Shown piece after piece: positions 62,089 through 64,000 of a stretch of DNA of 64,000 nt. The position numbers and the translations under genes were made by a program. The notes beneath the pieces were generated by a model. That model was not told where the DNA came from, searched no databases, and was given only the letters and a program-made list of their open reading frames with translations. Position 1 is the stretch's first letter. Every line of letters begins with the position of its first letter. Source of the DNA: Terriglobia bacterium (GTDB taxonomy: Bacteria > Acidobacteriota > Terriglobia > Bryobacterales > Bryobacteraceae). The stretch spans positions 1-64,000 of the forward strand of contig RGPS01000002.1 of NCBI GenBank assembly GCA_010084195.1, in the 5' to 3' direction.

Positions 62089-63096
62089 ATGCGCGTTCTC
62101 GTTATTGGTGGGACGCTTTTCATAGGCAAACTGCTGGTGAAACGGCTGCTTGGAGAAGGCCACGAGGTGACCCTGCTCCATCGCCGTGCCGAGCAGCCCT
62201 TTGGACGTAAAGTTCGAAGTGTCATGGCAGACCGAAACGATTCGGGCAGCATTCGCGCCGCCCTGTCCGGCCTGCGGTTTGATGCGGTATTTGATATCGC
62301 CTATGACTGGGAACGCGGCACCACGTCGCAGCAGGTAGAGGCTACAGCCAAAGCAATTCCCGGCGACCTGACCCGCTACGTCTTCATGTCCAGCGTAGCG
62401 GCTTACGGAGATGGCCTGAACCATGCCGAGGATGACCCGCTGGCCAGCGACATCAATAAGGACCCCTACGTCCGCAACAAGGCTACCAGCGAACGGGCGC
62501 TCTTCCGCATGTACCATGAGTCAAAATTTCCGGTTGTCACCATTCGCCCACCCTTCGTGTATGGCCCGGATAATCCGTTCTACCGCGAAGCCTACTTCTG
62601 GGACCGACTCCGGGCAGACCGCCCGATCATCATCCCCGGCGACGGGAACCGCCTGATGCAGTTCGCCTACGTCAACGACCTGGTGGAAGCCTGCTACCGG
62701 GCCATGGAGAAACATACGGCACCGGGTCGGGCTTTTAATGTGGCAGACGACAAACCCCTGACGCAGCTGGAAGTGGTAAATGAATTCGCCCGGATTGTTG
62801 GCAAGACTCCCGTGCTGGTGAAGGTCCCGCGCGAACTCATCGCCCGCCAGGGCGGCAATGCGTTTCAGGACCCTCTGTATTTCGGCCAGTACTACGACAT
62901 GCCGCCGATCACCCAGACCATAGGCCGGGTACGCAGGGTCCTGGGTATTACGCCAACGCCCTTCACCGCGGGCCTGAAGGAAACGTACAAATGGTACCTG
63001 AAACACCATACGCCCCGTCCGCTGAATATTGCGTTTGAAGACAATCTGATCCGCCTGGCGAAGGAACTGCACCGCCACGCCGGGGCAGGAGCATAA
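62089..63096 (+). CDS. NAD-dependent epimerase/dehydratase-family protein
   Basis: The 335-residue extended-SDR protein starts VLVIGGTLFIGKLLVKRLLGEGHEVTLLHR (GGTxFIG-type Rossmann motif) and has FDAVFDIAYDW, YVFMSSVAAYG, the VTIRPPFVYGP motif, LMQFAYVNDLVEACYRAME and AFNVADDKPLTQLEVV. The active-site YxxxK is weakly placed: the region near SERALFRMYHE replaces the classical one, so it resembles the atypical epimerase-like group rather than a canonical UDP-sugar epimerase. Substrate unknown. Starts ATG 62089, 190 bases from the divergent regulator; next gene follows 10 bases later. Confidence 0.75.
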   Translation: MRVLVIGGTLFIGKLLVKRLLGEGHEVTLLHRRAEQPFGRKVRSVMADRNDSGSIRAALSGLRFDAVFDIAYDWERGTTSQQVEATAKAIPGDLTRYVFMSSVAAYGDGLNHAEDDPLASDINKDPYVRNKATSERALFRMYHESKFPVVTIRPPFVYGPDNPFYREAYFWDRLRADRPIIIPGDGNRLMQFAYVNDLVEACYRAMEKHTAPGRAFNVADDKPLTQLEVVNEFARIVGKTPVLVKVPRELIARQGGNAFQDPLYFGQYYDMPPITQTIGRVRRVLGITPTPFTAGLKETYKWYLKHHTPRPLNIAFEDNLIRLAKELHRHAGAGA

Positions 63097-63106
63097 AGGA
63101 CATTCG

Positions 63107-64000
63107 ATGCTTCGGGTTGGGAAATACGCCGCTCTGGCGGGCCTGCTTTGTGTTGCGCCCGCTGCGGCACAAACGGTGGATACAACAGCCTTACAGGGTA
63201 ATGCGGACAAACTGATCCAGGCAGCCCTCCGGGACCAGGCAGGCCTCGACCGCCTCGAATACCTCTGCTACCGCATTGGCAACCGCCTGAGCGGCTCGAA
63301 AACCCTGGAGACGGCAGTTTCCTGGGCCGAAGCGGAGATGCGTCGCATCGGCCTCGACAACGTCCGCCGGGTACCCACGAAGGTCCCGCACTGGGTTCGG
63401 GGGAAAGAATCGGCCAGCCTGGTTCTCCCCGCCGAAAGACCACTTCACATGCTGGGCCTGGGCGGCAGTGTCGCAACACCGAAAGGTGGCATAACGGCTG
63501 ATGTTGTGGTGGTTTCGAACTTCGACGAACTGGACAAGATGGGCAAGACAGCCGTGTCCGGCAAGATTGTGGTTTATGATGTCCCGTTCGTTAGTTACGG
63601 CCAGACCGTTCCGTATCGTGGCAGCGGAGCGTCTCGCGCCGCGAAACTGGGTGCCGTGGCAGCCCTGGTCCGCTCGGTAACGCCCCGCAGCCTCAGAGAT
63701 CCCCATACGGGGGCCATGCGCTACGCAGACGACGCCCCAAAGATCCCGACTGCGGCCATTTCCGTGGAAGATGCCATGTGGCTGCACGGTCTCGCCCGGA
63801 TGGGTGAAAAGCTCCGGGTCCATCTGGAAATGGAAGCACACACGGAGCCGGACGCGGACTCTGCGAACGTGATGGGCGAGCTTCGCGGCCGCGAGCTTCC
63901 AGACGAAGTAGTTGTCATCGGCGGACACCTCGATTCCTGGGACGTAGGCCAGGGCGCGCATGATGACGGCAGTGGCGTGATTGCCGCGCTGCAGGCCCTC
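63107..64000 (+). CDS. Secreted M28 zinc aminopeptidase, 3' partial
   Basis: From ATG 63107 the frame is open to the window end (298 residues visible). It has a signal peptide (YAALAGLLCVAPAAAQ), a PA-like inserted domain (about 100-215, GITADVVVVSNFDELD, SGASRAAKLGAVAALV), and the M28 start GGHLDSWDVGQGAHDDGSG, with the first zinc-binding His and Asp. The remaining catalytic half lies past base 64000. It resembles secreted M28 aminopeptidases/PSMA-like enzymes that release N-terminal amino acids from peptides. 10 bases after the epimerase gene. Confidence 0.88.
   Translation, partial: MLRVGKYAALAGLLCVAPAAAQTVDTTALQGNADKLIQAALRDQAGLDRLEYLCYRIGNRLSGSKTLETAVSWAEAEMRRIGLDNVRRVPTKVPHWVRGKESASLVLPAERPLHMLGLGGSVATPKGGITADVVVVSNFDELDKMGKTAVSGKIVVYDVPFVSYGQTVPYRGSGASRAAKLGAVAALVRSVTPRSLRDPHTGAMRYADDAPKIPTAAISVEDAMWLHGLARMGEKLRVHLEMEAHTEPDADSANVMGELRGRELPDEVVVIGGHLDSWDVGQGAHDDGSGVIAALQAL

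Overview
The window looks like a chromosomal segment of an acidobacterium, most likely from the Bryobacter/Solibacter side of the phylum. This is an inference from gene content, not a database match. The evidence is a large Oar-like TonB-type receptor with an N-terminal carboxypeptidase-like plug domain, several secreted DUF1080 proteins, an inner-membrane M23 peptidase with a characteristic N-terminus, LytS/LytTR signalling, PQQ/cytochrome pairs, GC-rich sequence and many ATGA/GTGA stop-start overlaps. No tRNA, rRNA, insertion sequence, prophage or CRISPR array was recognised. There is no gene-free stretch longer than 300 bases.

Layout. 1-4816: surface-polysaccharide genes (the end of a glycosyltransferase fused to a methyltransferase, an ABC-2 export permease with an extra N-terminal beta domain, and a membrane-fused spermidine-synthase-like protein). 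4919-5765: DUF433/DUF5615 toxin-antitoxin-like pair plus a gutted rimI. 5911-16432: small housekeeping genes, a LiaF-like/LytS/LytTR envelope-signalling operon, a DUF2157/DUF4824/small-protein operon, a phosphatidyltransferase, a YdcF protein and a PQQ dehydrogenase/dihaem cytochrome pair. 16562-19734: ffh-rpsP-khpA-rimM-trmD core operon region, without rplS. 19754-20183: a decayed two-gene nucleotidyltransferase module. 20206-23745: potABCD polyamine importer. 23782-34641: beta-CASP nuclease, coiled-coil protein, Tat-type beta-propeller, DUF3500, M23 peptidase, second export permease, DUF1080, MlaF-like ATPase, MobA, lytic transglycosylase and AmiC-like amidase.

34727-40101 is the most interesting unit: a tightly overlapped operon of DeoR regulator, UPF0309 SIS protein, SDR, Gfo/Idh/MocA dehydrogenase, a zinc MetE-like methyltransferase and a UlaG-like metallo-hydrolase. 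It looks like a catabolic pathway for an unidentified, possibly methyl- or thio-substituted, carbohydrate. The SDR gene is preceded by truncated copies of its own 5' end. 40120-48825: MBL hydrolase, adenosine-deaminase-like protein, glgB, FAD oxidoreductase, alkaline-phosphatase-fold enzyme, mntA with a frameshifted hepT joined to a DUF5615 fragment, and a UPF0173 hydrolase. 48929-64000: secA, a MacAB-like exporter without its ATPase, a second DUF1080 gene behind a leader with tandem palindromes, DUF429, the Oar-like receptor, an orphan LytTR regulator with a possible leaderless promoter, an NAD-epimerase and the start of an M28 aminopeptidase.

Three toxin-antitoxin-like loci in different states of decay (4919, 19754, 47159), a gutted rimI and a partly triplicated SDR start show that gene loss and small duplications have shaped the non-core parts of the window.
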